A stretch of 64,000 nt of DNA from Clostridium intestinale DSM 6191 (GCF_900130055.1 NZ_FQXU01000010.1:51270-115269), one strand, 5' to 3'. Positions 37,082 through 45,385 are shown, counted from the first letter of the stretch. A program made the numbers and translations. Notes: generated by a model from the sequence alone, not told the origin.

Positions 37082-37138
37082 TTAGTTGAAGAAAAATGAT
37101 ATAATTTTATTGGAATTTAAACTTAGGGGGTACATTAA

Positions 37139-37906
37139 ATGGTAAAAGGAAAATTTATAGTAACATTATTAGCGTTATTTACTGCTCTATCTTTTACTTC
37201 TTTCAGCAATAAAAAGAAAGATACTGTTAAAGAAGTTTCTAAAGAAGTTATAGAGGAAACTATAGAAAAAGATTCTACAACAGGTAATGTAGAAGAAGAT
37301 TCTAAAGAAATAGACGAAGTTAAAGAAGAAACACAAGATACACAACAAATTACAGAAGATAACAAAGAAGAAACTAGCAAAGGTACTCCTCCTAGCAACA
37401 ATACTGCTAATAAAGAAGAAAACAAAACTACTACTAGTAATACTAATAACAATTCTATAAGTAGTAACAATAATTCTTCTAACATCACACAACAACCAAA
37501 TAATAATAATAATAACGAAAAGCAAGAAACTCCTGCTCCGCAACCTACTCCTACCCCACAGCCTACGCCTACTAAACCTACAAAAACTTATAAGGTTAAA
37601 GGAGATTTGGTAGCAACTGTATTTAACTCTGTTAATAATTACACCAGTACTAATTTAAATAGAAAATTAACTTTAAATAGTAATTATAACTCTGTAGGCG
37701 AAACATATATTGCTTATAGAATAGGACAAGGGAATAATCCAACGGCAGTTAATGTTAAATATACCTATGTGGAGACAGATTCTATAAATATGATTACTGA
37801 AATGCCAGATATTATAGGAGATAGATACATAGGACAAAACGAATGTAGTGTAGTTGTTATAGAAAATAACGGAATGTATTCTATAGTCTTTGTTTCTAAG
37901 TATTAA
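37139..37906 (+). CDS. secreted protein with long Asn/Thr/Pro-rich linker
   Basis: A 255-residue exported protein: signal peptide (about 1-24, no lipobox Cys), acidic Lys/Glu-rich segment (about 25-85), Asn/Ser-rich and Pro-Thr-rich linker (about 85-150) and a compact C-terminal domain of about 100 residues starting TYKVKGDLVATVF. The C-terminal domain faintly recalls the end of CAP/SCP domains but is too short to assign. Linker composition suggests it spans the cell wall. First of a row of exported proteins on the element; function unknown. Confidence 0.65.
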   Translation: MVKGKFIVTLLALFTALSFTSFSNKKKDTVKEVSKEVIEETIEKDSTTGNVEEDSKEIDEVKEETQDTQQITEDNKEETSKGTPPSNNTANKEENKTTTSNTNNNSISSNNNSSNITQQPNNNNNNEKQETPAPQPTPTPQPTPTKPTKTYKVKGDLVATVFNSVNNYTSTNLNRKLTLNSNYNSVGETYIAYRIGQGNNPTAVNVKYTYVETDSINMITEMPDIIGDRYIGQNECSVVVIENNGMYSIVFVSKY

Positions 37907-37938
37907 AATTTTACATAAAGACATAAGGGGGATAAAAA

Positions 37939-39039
37939 ATGATAAGAAGTAAAAAAGTTATTGTAACTATATTAAGTTTAATATTAAGTACAAGTATTTT
38001 TATTGGATGTGGAAAAAAAGAAAATATTGAGAATTCTAATAAAATTGAAACTAAAGAAATTACTTCAATAGAAGAATTACCAAAAGAAAATACCAAAATT
38101 GAATTTTTAGCCTACGGCACAAGTATAGAAAAAAGGCCTGAGGAATTTAGTAAATATAAGGAACTACATGATTTTGTAGATAATTTTAGTAAAGGGAATT
38201 TTGGAGTAGACTATACTAATGAGGAAAGTATTTTTGCTTCTAAAAAATATTTAAGCAATGAGTTGCAAGAAAGAAATGAAAAAAACTATGAAAATATTAA
38301 AAGCGACATAGTAGATAAAAAGAAACAGATTGATTATGTTAAAACTAATATAGATAGTATAATTTTTAGTAACTATAGCGGTAATTACTTTGTTGATTGC
38401 ACAATTTACACGTTTGTTAGGAATGACCCTTCTGTTAAAGAACAAAATAAGTATTATCAGACAAAGTACTATATGTTCATTACAGAAGAAAATAATAAAT
38501 TGGTTTTAAGCAATGGTAATGGTTATGGTAAATTTAGAGCAGAGGAAATTCCATCTACATCTCCAGCATATATGATTGATGAAGGAACTGACGATGATTT
38601 TAAAACAACATACGTGGCTGAAAAAGAACTAAGTAAATTTGAAGAACTGGATTCTGTGAAAAACAATATTACACAATATTATACAGATTATTATTCAATA
38701 AACTATACATCAGACATGAATAAATTTAAAAGCGAATTATTGAAGTTTATATCTGATAACTATAAATCGGATATTGGAACACTAATTGATAATAGGATAA
38801 AAGATATAAATGAAAATAAATTTGAATTAGAATTTAAAAGCGTTAATTATAGAGTAATTAACTATACTGCATATGATAATAAATACTATATAGCCTTAGA
38901 TGTAATATATAATATTAAAAATACTGATGAAACTATAAAGACTCCATTTTTGCTTGACTTAACTAAAGAAAATGATGAATGGAAAATTTTAAAGCAAAGA
39001 TATCTAGGAGAAAATTTTATAATAAAACAAAATAAATAA
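37939..39039 (+). CDS. lipoprotein with two NTF2-like repeats
   Basis: A 366-residue lipoprotein (lipobox FIGC at about 20-23). The mature part appears to consist of two similar helix-plus-sheet units (about 60-200 and 225-362), each ending in a run of strands, reminiscent of the double NTF2-like fold of VirB8/TcpC conjugation proteins, but also of general lipoprotein domains. No close family is recognised. It follows the preceding exported protein by 32 bp, so probably the same transcript. Confidence 0.6.
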   Translation: MIRSKKVIVTILSLILSTSIFIGCGKKENIENSNKIETKEITSIEELPKENTKIEFLAYGTSIEKRPEEFSKYKELHDFVDNFSKGNFGVDYTNEESIFASKKYLSNELQERNEKNYENIKSDIVDKKKQIDYVKTNIDSIIFSNYSGNYFVDCTIYTFVRNDPSVKEQNKYYQTKYYMFITEENNKLVLSNGNGYGKFRAEEIPSTSPAYMIDEGTDDDFKTTYVAEKELSKFEELDSVKNNITQYYTDYYSINYTSDMNKFKSELLKFISDNYKSDIGTLIDNRIKDINENKFELEFKSVNYRVINYTAYDNKYYIALDVIYNIKNTDETIKTPFLLDLTKENDEWKILKQRYLGENFIIKQNK

Positions 39040-39042
39040 ATT

Positions 39043-39073
39043 AAAGCCTTATGCTCTTAGGTATAAGGCTTTA
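39043..39073 (+). terminator. terminator of the exported-protein operon
   Basis: Perfect 10-bp stem AAAGCCTTAT (39043-39052) with ATAAGGCTTT (39063-39072). Confidence 0.65.
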
Positions 39074-39102
39074 CTATATAACAAATTAGACTATACTCTA
39101 TG

Positions 39103-39264
39103 TTGCAATTGGGTATACCTAAACTTTCTTTGCAATAATCTTCTGTACAGTGTTGCATATAAATATTTTTAAACACCCAAAAGAAATATTGCAAAAAATT
39201 TGACTCTATTGCAAGTACATGCTAACATGCACATGTAAAATATTTTGTAGTTTAATACAAAATA
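39103..39264 (+). promoter_or_regulatory. candidate res site and promoter of the resolvase gene
   Basis: TTGCA occurs five times (39103, 39130, 39153, 39189, 39209) and a perfect 9-bp inverted repeat TATTTTGTA-N6-TACAAAATA lies at 39241-39264, the kind of dyad a small serine recombinase dimer binds. TTGACT (39200-39205) with TAACAT (39223-39228) at 17 bp makes a good promoter, so resolvase bound at the dyad could repress itself. Confidence 0.5.
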
Positions 39265-39291
39265 GTAAATATACAGAAATGAGGTGATAGC

Positions 39292-39915
39292 ATGTACTTT
39301 GCATACTGTAGGGTTAGTAGTAAAACACAGAATTTACAAAAACAAATAGAAAACATAGAGAACTATTGTAAGAAAAATAATATAGAAATAGATAAATGGT
39401 TTTTGGATAAAGAGAGCGGAAAAGATTTTAACCGAACAGAATATCTAAAATTGAAAGAACAATTAAGAAAAGAAGATATTGTTATATGCACAGAATTAGA
39501 CCGCTTTGGAAGAAATAAAGAGATGATAAAAGAAGAATGGCATTATATAACTAAACAAATAGGTGCAAATATTATATTAACAGACATGGAAATCTTAAAT
39601 AGTGCCAATAAAAGCGACTTGGAAAGGCAACTTATAAACGATATTGTTTTTAATCTCTACTCTTACATGGCAGAAAAAGAGAGAATTAAGACTAAAGAAA
39701 GGCAAAAAGACGGCATTACTATTGCTAAAAAAGCAGGAAAATATAAAGGTAGACAACCTATTAAGTTAAATAGAGAGCAATTTGCAAGAGTTTATGCCGA
39801 ATGGAAAAGAGGTTTAATTACTGCTAAAAGGGCAATGGAATTGTTAGGAATAAAGGCAAACACATTTTATAGAAATGTAAAAATTTTTGAGGAAGAGAAT
39901 AATTTAAGGGGGTAA
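39292..39915 (+). CDS. small serine recombinase (resolvase/invertase)
   Basis: A 207-residue recombinase with the catalytic Ser9 in YCRVSSKTQ, the DRFGR motif (ELDRFGRNKEMI), the E-helix region ending MAEKERIKTKERQ and a C-terminal HTH (about 165-200, TAKRAMELLGIKANTFYRNV). Length is normal for resolvases. It would resolve replicon multimers or invert a segment; the dyad at 39241 is the likely site. GAGGTG ribosome site. Confidence 0.9.
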   Translation: MYFAYCRVSSKTQNLQKQIENIENYCKKNNIEIDKWFLDKESGKDFNRTEYLKLKEQLRKEDIVICTELDRFGRNKEMIKEEWHYITKQIGANIILTDMEILNSANKSDLERQLINDIVFNLYSYMAEKERIKTKERQKDGITIAKKAGKYKGRQPIKLNREQFARVYAEWKRGLITAKRAMELLGIKANTFYRNVKIFEEENNLRG

Positions 39916-39920
39916 TAAAA

Positions 39921-40445
39921 ATGAGAAAAATATTAATGTTATTAACAACTATATGTATTGCTACTACTTTGGTAGCCTGTGGAGGAAATAAAGAAAGTGT
40001 AAAAACTGCAACAGATAAACCTTCTGTTACAGATACAAAAGAAGTGCAAGCAAACGGACTTACAAAAGAAGAAGAAGAAAATGCTAAAAAAATTACAGTG
40101 GATTTTGCTACTGCTCTATTAAATGTTAATTATAACGAAGATACAGAAGAAACCTATAATAAGTGGTTAAGTATGATTAGTGAATCTACAAGGCAAGGTT
40201 TTGATGAAAACTTTGTTAAGAGTTCTTTACAAGATGATAAAGACAATGAAAGAATAATAAAAGTAACCAATATAGATATAACATCTGTAAAGAAAGAAGA
40301 TACTAAAATAAAAGTTGAATATACTGTAGCAGGATATACTGTACATTCTAAAATCGTTGAAGAAAATGAAAAGAATATAACTGCTAAATGTACATTAACA
40401 ATAGAAGATAAAAAAATAAGTTCTTTTAAAACAGAGAGCGTTTAA
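39921..40445 (+). CDS. small lipoprotein, NTF2/DUF5105-like
   Basis: A 174-residue lipoprotein (lipobox LVAC at about 17-20), Lys/Thr-rich linker, then a single domain of about 120 residues starting with a long helix (LTKEEEENAKKITVDFATALL) and ending in strands, an NTF2-like plan similar to DUF5105 lipoproteins. It begins 5 bp after the resolvase gene. Function unknown; it may pair with the larger lipoprotein at 37939. Confidence 0.6.
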   Translation: MRKILMLLTTICIATTLVACGGNKESVKTATDKPSVTDTKEVQANGLTKEEEENAKKITVDFATALLNVNYNEDTEETYNKWLSMISESTRQGFDENFVKSSLQDDKDNERIIKVTNIDITSVKKEDTKIKVEYTVAGYTVHSKIVEENEKNITAKCTLTIEDKKISSFKTESV

Positions 40446-40450
40446 CCTAA

Positions 40451-40482
40451 AATAAGATACTAATTTTAGTATCTTATTTTTA
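40451..40482 (+). terminator. terminator of the resolvase-lipoprotein pair
   Basis: 13-bp perfect stem (40451-40463 with 40466-40478) followed by TTTTTAT. Confidence 0.75.
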
Positions 40483-40559
40483 TACGAAAAATTTGATTTT
40501 CCTTTCTTTTTTAGATACCATGCATGTATGTTAAGAAAAAATGAAAGGAAGTGATTTAT

Positions 40560-41426
40560 ATGAAAAATAAAGCAAAAAGAATAATTATTACTCTATTATT
40601 GGTTTCTATGTTTACTGTATTTACACAAAGTATAGCACACGCAAATCCAAGATGGAATTTTACAGGAGAAGAAGGCGAGACAACAAAAACATCGGATAAA
40701 GACGATAATGGTAATAAAACTACTAATCCTACAAATAATACTGCTCCTACTCCTAAGCCTGCAATAGTAAACATTAACGTTAATAGTTGGAATGGCTATA
40801 ACATGCGTTACGTTAGCGGTCTTGGACACTATACAATAGACAATATAGATAAGAGAAAATACAGATATAACGCTACGCAAGAAACTGCGGAGTTTAAAAA
40901 GGAAATAAAAATCCGAAACTACGCTTGGACAGTAGACTACAAGCAAAACAAAGAAGGTTCTTATAATAGAGAAAATAACTTTACAACATCTACAAATACA
41001 ACAACCTTTACCGCTCCAAGGGCGGGATATTACTACATTACCGCAGTTCCTGTGGTTTGGGATACCTACGGAAAGTATACTAGAATACTCTACCTTGCAG
41101 GAGAGGGAAGAAATGGAGATACAATTTTAGATGTAAAGACTTCTAAAGGTGTTACTGCAACATATACACAAACTAGGCAAGGCGAAGATTACCAACAAAC
41201 ATGGCTAAAAAGAGATTGGGAAATTTACCTAGAGAAAGGACAAAAATTTAACCCTATCTCCCCTACTGGTAATACAAATCTAACAACGGATGGAGGTAAA
41301 AACGGAGGCGGAAATAATAGTAATAATGGAAACAACAACGGCGGTAACGGAAACAACGTAGGCGGAGGAACAATTATAAAAGAAGAAAAGCAGGACATAG
41401 AAGTAAAATCGGTTTTGGTTAAATAA
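40560..41426 (+). CDS. secreted beta-rich protein with Gly/Asn tail
   Basis: A 288-residue protein with signal peptide (about 1-27, cleavage after AHA), a Thr/Pro/Asn-rich linker (about 30-70), a beta-rich domain (about 70-230; the TTTFTAPRAGYYYITAVPVVW-like stretch, positions 130-150, looks Ig-like) and a Gly/Asn-repeat tail before the final KEEKQDIEVKSVLVK. Start ATG 40560 behind AAGGAAG. No known family; a surface or matrix protein is the plausible role. Confidence 0.6.
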   Translation: MKNKAKRIIITLLLVSMFTVFTQSIAHANPRWNFTGEEGETTKTSDKDDNGNKTTNPTNNTAPTPKPAIVNINVNSWNGYNMRYVSGLGHYTIDNIDKRKYRYNATQETAEFKKEIKIRNYAWTVDYKQNKEGSYNRENNFTTSTNTTTFTAPRAGYYYITAVPVVWDTYGKYTRILYLAGEGRNGDTILDVKTSKGVTATYTQTRQGEDYQQTWLKRDWEIYLEKGQKFNPISPTGNTNLTTDGGKNGGGNNSNNGNNNGGNGNNVGGGTIIKEEKQDIEVKSVLVK

Positions 41427-41450
41427 GATAGTTTATTCTATCTTATTTTT
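41421..41450 (+). terminator. terminator of the secreted beta-rich protein gene
   Basis: AAATAAGATAG (41421-41431) pairs with CTATCTTATTT (41438-41448), then TTTT. Confidence 0.75.
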
Positions 41451-41461
41451 TGCCTAAAAAC

Positions 41462-41537
41462 ATCGATAAATATATCTATATTTCTTATAGGTATTGCTAT
41501 CATAGTTATAATAAAGCCCATCTAAAATCTCTAAAAA
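41462..41537 (+). repeat. diverged repeat R1 beside the membrane-protein gene
   Basis: Ordered blocks ATCgATAAATATAT, TTTC, GG, AGTTAT-AAAGC, ATCTA and CTCTAAAAA recur in the same order and strand at 43033-43099 (R2). The two copies bracket the membrane-protein gene. Confidence 0.5.
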
Positions 41538-41583
41538 AATATTGATGTATTTATTAATAAACATAGAAATCATACTTTATGCC

Positions 41584-41619
41584 AATTAAAAAGTAGGTTT
41601 ACTATCCTACTTTTTAATT
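41584..41619. terminator. bidirectional terminator overlapping the end of the membrane-protein gene
   Basis: 14-bp perfect stem (41584-41597 with 41606-41619) that includes the stop codon of the minus-strand gene. Confidence 0.7.
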
Positions 41620-42932
41620 AATGAGAATTTTTTAACTTTTTCTGTAATATAAAAAACTAATATTGGAACTATTATTAATACATTTAGCAGAGTATATATA
41701 AACTTATTCAAGGCGAAAAATGTTACCCCTAAAATCATAAAAAATACAGATGCTAAAATAATAATTCTACTAATATAGGCTATTCTATCTACTAAATTTA
41801 AATCTTTAAAATTTTTATATAAATCTAATATGAATTTTATATTTATTATTAAAATTACTAATAGTATAGCAACTCTATCTCTTAAAAATCTATTTCCTCT
41901 AAATAAATATAATGAGATATTTTCTATATACTGAGGCATAAGGGTATTTATACTATCTTGATAAATTACATACATAATAAAACAAAGTATAAGTGCCAAG
42001 GAAATAGATAGTCCTTTAATAACTCTTAATTTATCCCCACTTTTCCATATTCGTACTATGTATTTAAAGTCTTCTATAATATTACTTTTTATTTCATAAA
42101 GTTTTTGGATATATTTATCTATATTGTATTTGTTCCTAAGCAGTCTTGAACGCTTCTTAATTAATTTTTTATCTCTATCAATGGATTCTTTATATAAATT
42201 TTTCAGTACGTCCGTTATTGTAGGGAGCGTAAATGCTAAACCTATAACTTCTGAACATATAATTACAATTAAATTTACAGAAACACCATTCAATATATAA
42301 TCATTTATTTTATAAACTGTGTATCCCATTACTGGCAAGTATAAAAATAGCCACATAATAAACTGCCTTGATAACTTCTTAATAGTGTTTTTGGTCGCTC
42401 CCCCTAAAATTATTAAACTAATTAACAAAGAGAATACGAAAACACCTATATATACTATAGAATTGACATTAAATTCAACCAGAAATATTGAGAATAGTAA
42501 TGTCAATGTTAGTGGAAGAAAAACCATATTAATAGACATTTCTATGAATAAAGCCTTTAATTTACTATTAATTAAAAACCAACATATTGAAAAGGTAGTT
42601 TTGGGAAAATTAAAAGTTTTATCGTCATGGTTAAGAAATAATACTGCTAGCATTATCATTAATAGTATTATTTGAACTAAAAACACCCTATGAATTCCTA
42701 TTCTAGTAACTGGATATATTGTTGCTAATATAATTTGAAATAACAATCCTAATACTGAACCTAATGTTATAGAAATTGAAATACAATATCCAACTTGAAT
42801 AATATTACGAAGCACATACTTATGCTGTGAATCTCTTTTTTCATTTTTAAGCAAAACACTTTCAAAAAAAGATGATAAAATAATTATCGGCTTAAATATA
42901 CTTTCAAAAAATATACTATATGAATTTTCCAA
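41607..42932 (-). CDS. polytopic membrane protein of unknown function
   Basis: A 441-residue protein with about ten predicted transmembrane helices: four to seven in the N-terminal half, a basic cytosolic segment of roughly 70 residues (about 250-315, rich in Lys/Arg) and four more in the C-terminal half. TTG start with GGGGAGG. No catalytic or transporter motif is recognised. It is the only minus-strand gene between 37.1 and 47.2 kb and is bracketed by repeats R1 and R2, so it may be a separate cargo unit. Confidence 0.6.
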   Translation of the reverse strand: MENSYSIFFESIFKPIIILSSFFESVLLKNEKRDSQHKYVLRNIIQVGYCISISITLGSVLGLLFQIILATIYPVTRIGIHRVFLVQIILLMIMLAVLFLNHDDKTFNFPKTTFSICWFLINSKLKALFIEMSINMVFLPLTLTLLFSIFLVEFNVNSIVYIGVFVFSLLISLIILGGATKNTIKKLSRQFIMWLFLYLPVMGYTVYKINDYILNGVSVNLIVIICSEVIGLAFTLPTITDVLKNLYKESIDRDKKLIKKRSRLLRNKYNIDKYIQKLYEIKSNIIEDFKYIVRIWKSGDKLRVIKGLSISLALILCFIMYVIYQDSINTLMPQYIENISLYLFRGNRFLRDRVAILLVILIINIKFILDLYKNFKDLNLVDRIAYISRIIILASVFFMILGVTFFALNKFIYTLLNVLIIVPILVFYITEKVKKFSLIKK

Positions 42933-43378
42933 TGTTAAACCTCCCCAAATTAATTGTTACTTTATTCTATTTTCTTCCCCTGTCCCCAAAACTTTATAGG
43001 TAATACGAATATACTTTCTATTCGCTTAAAATATCAATAAATATATTGTGAATTTCATGAGGAACAGTTATTAAAGCATATCTACTCTACCTCTAAAAAC
43101 TCTACTAAAATATAAATAAATATATTTATAAATTTATAGAAAAAATGATGATTTTATATATACGTAAGTATAAAAGAACCGCTATCCTACCTCCTAACTT
43201 TTTTTACCTAAAAAAATGCAACGGAACGTTGCCTGTACTATTTTTATAGAAGTAACTCCCCTTTTTTTCTTTATATATCTTTATATATCTTTATAAAAAA
43301 TATTGCATCTATACTCTATTTAGTTTTACATCTACATGTATTAACCATTAATCTAATAAAATTTAGGAGGATTTTTTT
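42933..43378. other. noncoding gap between membrane-protein gene and small acidic gene
   Basis: Besides repeat R2 this 446-bp stretch holds a small dyad GCAACG-GAA-CGTTGC (43218-43232), two tandem CTTTATATAT units near 43270, and an element-typical TTGCAT/TCTATT/ACATGTA promoter-like series (43303-43340) before the next gene. No further gene is supported. Confidence 0.45.
43033..43099 (+). repeat. diverged repeat R2 beside the membrane-protein gene
   Basis: Second copy of the block series described for R1, with a 9-bp shorter interval between blocks 2 and 3. The copies are too diverged for recent duplication. Confidence 0.5.
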
Positions 43379-43558
43379 ATGACTGAAGAACATTTAAAAA
43401 TACTGGAGTTTTTAGAGAAGTATCTCGAGTTTGAGGTTGCTGAAATGGAAGTTATTAATCCTGTAACTTTAAAAGTTATGGATAAAGATAATACGGCTCT
43501 TTACTTTGCATATAACACCGCATACAATTATGTGCAAGTTCTTGATAGGAAGGAGTAA
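43379..43558 (+). CDS. 59-aa acidic protein of unknown function
   Basis: A 59-codon gene with a strong TTAGGAGG site 7 nt before ATG and its own terminator. The peptide has an amphipathic acidic helix (EEHLKILEFLEKYLEFEVAE) followed by short strands; no family recognised. It sits just before the structured noncoding region, and shares the element-type promoter pattern with that region. Confidence 0.6.
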   Translation: MTEEHLKILEFLEKYLEFEVAEMEVINPVTLKVMDKDNTALYFAYNTAYNYVQVLDRKE

Positions 43559-43565
43559 TTTTATA

Positions 43566-43597
43566 AGAAGAGATAGAAAAATAACTATCTCTTTTTC
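43566..43597 (+). terminator. terminator of the 59-aa gene
   Basis: AGAGATAG (43569-43576) pairs with CTATCTCT (43585-43592), followed by TTTT. Confidence 0.65.
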
Positions 43598-43659
43598 TGT
43601 GTAAAAAAACTTGCAAAGTGTATTCTATTTGCTTTATACATGTAGGTATAACATTTTTA

Positions 43660-44110
43660 TATAAAATTTAGAGTTTTTATTTCTTTAGAAACAACTGGAG
43701 ATATTTTATTTCTTAATTTTAACAACTTGGAGATTTCTACTACTGCTTATGCTCTATATACCCTACTGCTCAATCCTAATATACAAAACCTTAAATTTTT
43801 AACTCTAAAAGAGTTGGCTTGTTTACAACTATTATAGTTGTGTGTGCATATTTTAAGTAGAAATAACACACTTGCTTATAAATGTGCTTTTTTACCAATC
43901 TACCCAAGATTGGTGGTGTAGTCTTAACTTTAGTGTGTAATGTGTAGCCTATGGCTAGGATAAAACTCCTTGCCGAAGGCGAGGTGGAGTGAGTACCAGA
44001 GGTACTCTAAAAAAATACAACTATTATACACTATCGGGATTAACGGCTTGACAACGAAGTGGAAAGCAGTGTTAATCCCGTATAGTGGGTGGGATTAAAG
44101 CAAATTTATA
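43660..44110 (+). ncRNA. candidate structured noncoding RNA or DNA locus upstream of the tyrosine recombinase
   Basis: A 690-bp gene-free gap that is unusually rich in stems and less AT-rich than its surroundings. Visible pairings: TTTAGAGTT (43672-43680) with AACTCTAAA (43800-43808); ACAACTA/TAGTTGT near 43830; ACCAATCT/AGATTGGT (43894-43914); a long-range 11-bp stem 43931-43941 with 44023-44033 enclosing three hairpins (TAGCC/GGCTA, CTTGCC/GGCGAG, GAGTACC/GGTACTC); and a 16-bp stem 44029-44044 with 44071-44087 that competes with the long-range stem. A TATAAC/TAACAT promoter-like box precedes it at 43647-43654. It may be an RNA, an origin of transfer, or a recombination site; no known class is recognised. 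Confidence 0.55.
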
Positions 44111-44250
44111 AGTAAAAGGTATAGTAAAAGAAAGAAAAACGAAGTTTTTTGTATTTACATAGATATAAATATAATGAATAGCAATAAATTACGTTTTTAA
44201 ATAGATTTTAGAGAAATAAAGAAAAAATAAAGATTAAAGGGGGCGATATT

Positions 44251-45189
44251 ATGGCAAGTTTAAAGCATCAATTTTTAACGGCTATAGATAGGAATTTTAA
44301 CGAAAATGGTGGAGATAAACACTCTGCAAAAGGTGGACAACACACTGGAACTGAAGAAACAATGGGGCGTGTATGGTCTTATGCAGAAAGGAAGGGTCTA
44401 ATAGATGTAAGTACGCAACTTGCTACTTACTGCAAAGAGAATTTTGGAACAAAACAAATAAAGGACATTTCTGCAAGTAATGTCCAGGATTTTTTAAAAA
44501 GTAAGTCCTTAGATTGTAACAATAACACATTAAAAAATTATACAAGTAGATTGAACAAACTGGAGGTACTTGTAAATAAAACCTTTAGTTCTGCAAATTT
44601 GGAATGGAGAGGTGAAATAGTTCCTCCTGCATCTTCTGTTAGCACACAAGAAAAAATAAGAGACGTATGGATGTCTAGAGACGATTTTAACAAAATTTTA
44701 GATTACGGAAAAGATGCTAAAAGTGCCGCACCTATTGGTATAGAACTAGCAGGAATTGCAGGATTAAGGTCTAGCGAATTAGAGAAATTACAACTAAGAG
44801 ACTTAGATTTTAAGAACAATATAATACATGTAATAGAAAGTAAAGGTGGAAAATCTAGAGATATAGAAATTAAAGAAGAAGTTATGCAAAGGATAAAAGA
44901 CATAGTACAAGAAAAAGGCTTAACTAATTACACAGATAAAGTAGTAGGGATTAAGGCAGAGAGCATAAATGCTTGGCTTAATAGGGCGTGTAAAAATTTA
45001 GAACTAACACAATATACAGAGGGGAAAACTGGAATACATAGTATTAGGAAGATGGTAGCAACAGAAAAATACGAAGAACTTAGGCAGCAAGGTTACAATA
45101 AAAAGGAAAGCGTAGATAAAGTAAGCAACTTTTTAGGACATGGAGACAATAGAATGGATATAGCGCAAACCTATATAAAGAATCTATAA
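44251..45189 (+). CDS. tyrosine site-specific recombinase
   Basis: A 312-residue recombinase with complete catalytic set: Arg173 (GIAGLRSSELEKL), Lys198/201 in the beta-hairpin, His263-x-x-Arg266 (HSIRKM), His297 (LGHGDN) and Tyr308 close to the C-terminus. The N-terminal part (about 1-130) is a SAM-like core-binding domain with an unusual Gly/His-rich start (residues 20-36). GGGGGCG ribosome site. It may resolve dimers, move the element, or, as for the recombinase-like TcpM of clostridial pCW3 plasmids, act as an unconventional relaxase at the structured region upstream; the last is speculative. Confidence 0.85.
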   Translation: MASLKHQFLTAIDRNFNENGGDKHSAKGGQHTGTEETMGRVWSYAERKGLIDVSTQLATYCKENFGTKQIKDISASNVQDFLKSKSLDCNNNTLKNYTSRLNKLEVLVNKTFSSANLEWRGEIVPPASSVSTQEKIRDVWMSRDDFNKILDYGKDAKSAAPIGIELAGIAGLRSSELEKLQLRDLDFKNNIIHVIESKGGKSRDIEIKEEVMQRIKDIVQEKGLTNYTDKVVGIKAESINAWLNRACKNLELTQYTEGKTGIHSIRKMVATEKYEELRQQGYNKKESVDKVSNFLGHGDNRMDIAQTYIKNL

Positions 45190-45214
45190 AATAAGCCTCT
45201 TGGCTTATTTTTAA
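45189..45214 (+). terminator. terminator of the tyrosine recombinase gene
   Basis: AAATAAGCC (45189-45197) pairs with GGCTTATTT (45202-45210), then TTAAA. Confidence 0.7.
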
Positions 45215-45220
45215 ATTGAT

Positions 45221-45284
45221 ATAGATTAACTTGTATTAGTTTAAATTAATCTATACTAATATAAATTAACACAAATTAATCTAT
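45221..45284. repeat. AAATTAATCTAT repeat cluster
   Basis: AAATTAATCTAT occurs at 45243-45254 and 45273-45284 (30-bp period), a shortened copy at 45263, and the inverted core ATAGATTAA at 45221. It lies upstream of the small acidic gene and the integrase and may bind a directionality factor or regulator. Confidence 0.5.
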
Positions 45285-45371
45285 TACACTTTATATTTTA
45301 AATTTATTATTGATTTTAGTTGAATTTATATGTATAATTTATGTTAATTCAATATTTTTTTTACATATGTA

Positions 45372-45385
45372 ACCCTAATTAGGGT
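45372..45385. promoter_or_regulatory. 14-bp palindrome at the 5' end of the small acidic gene
   Basis: ACCCTAATTAGGGT is perfectly palindromic and ends just before the AAGGAGG ribosome site, so a bound protein would block transcription or translation. Confidence 0.5.

Noticed and set aside
37135..37543. Two long antisense frames opposite the secreted Asn/Thr-rich protein
   Set aside because: Both are Leu/Ser/Val or Ile/Phe repeats produced by reading low-complexity codons backwards; no start signal.
37139..42932. A conjugation (type IV secretion) module
   Set aside because: NTF2-like lipoproteins and a polytopic membrane protein are suggestive, but no VirB4-, VirD4- or VirB6-like protein and no lytic transglycosylase is encoded.
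45221..45284. Iteron array of a theta replicon
   Set aside because: Only two full copies and one partial copy, and the element's initiator is of the HUH rolling-circle type.
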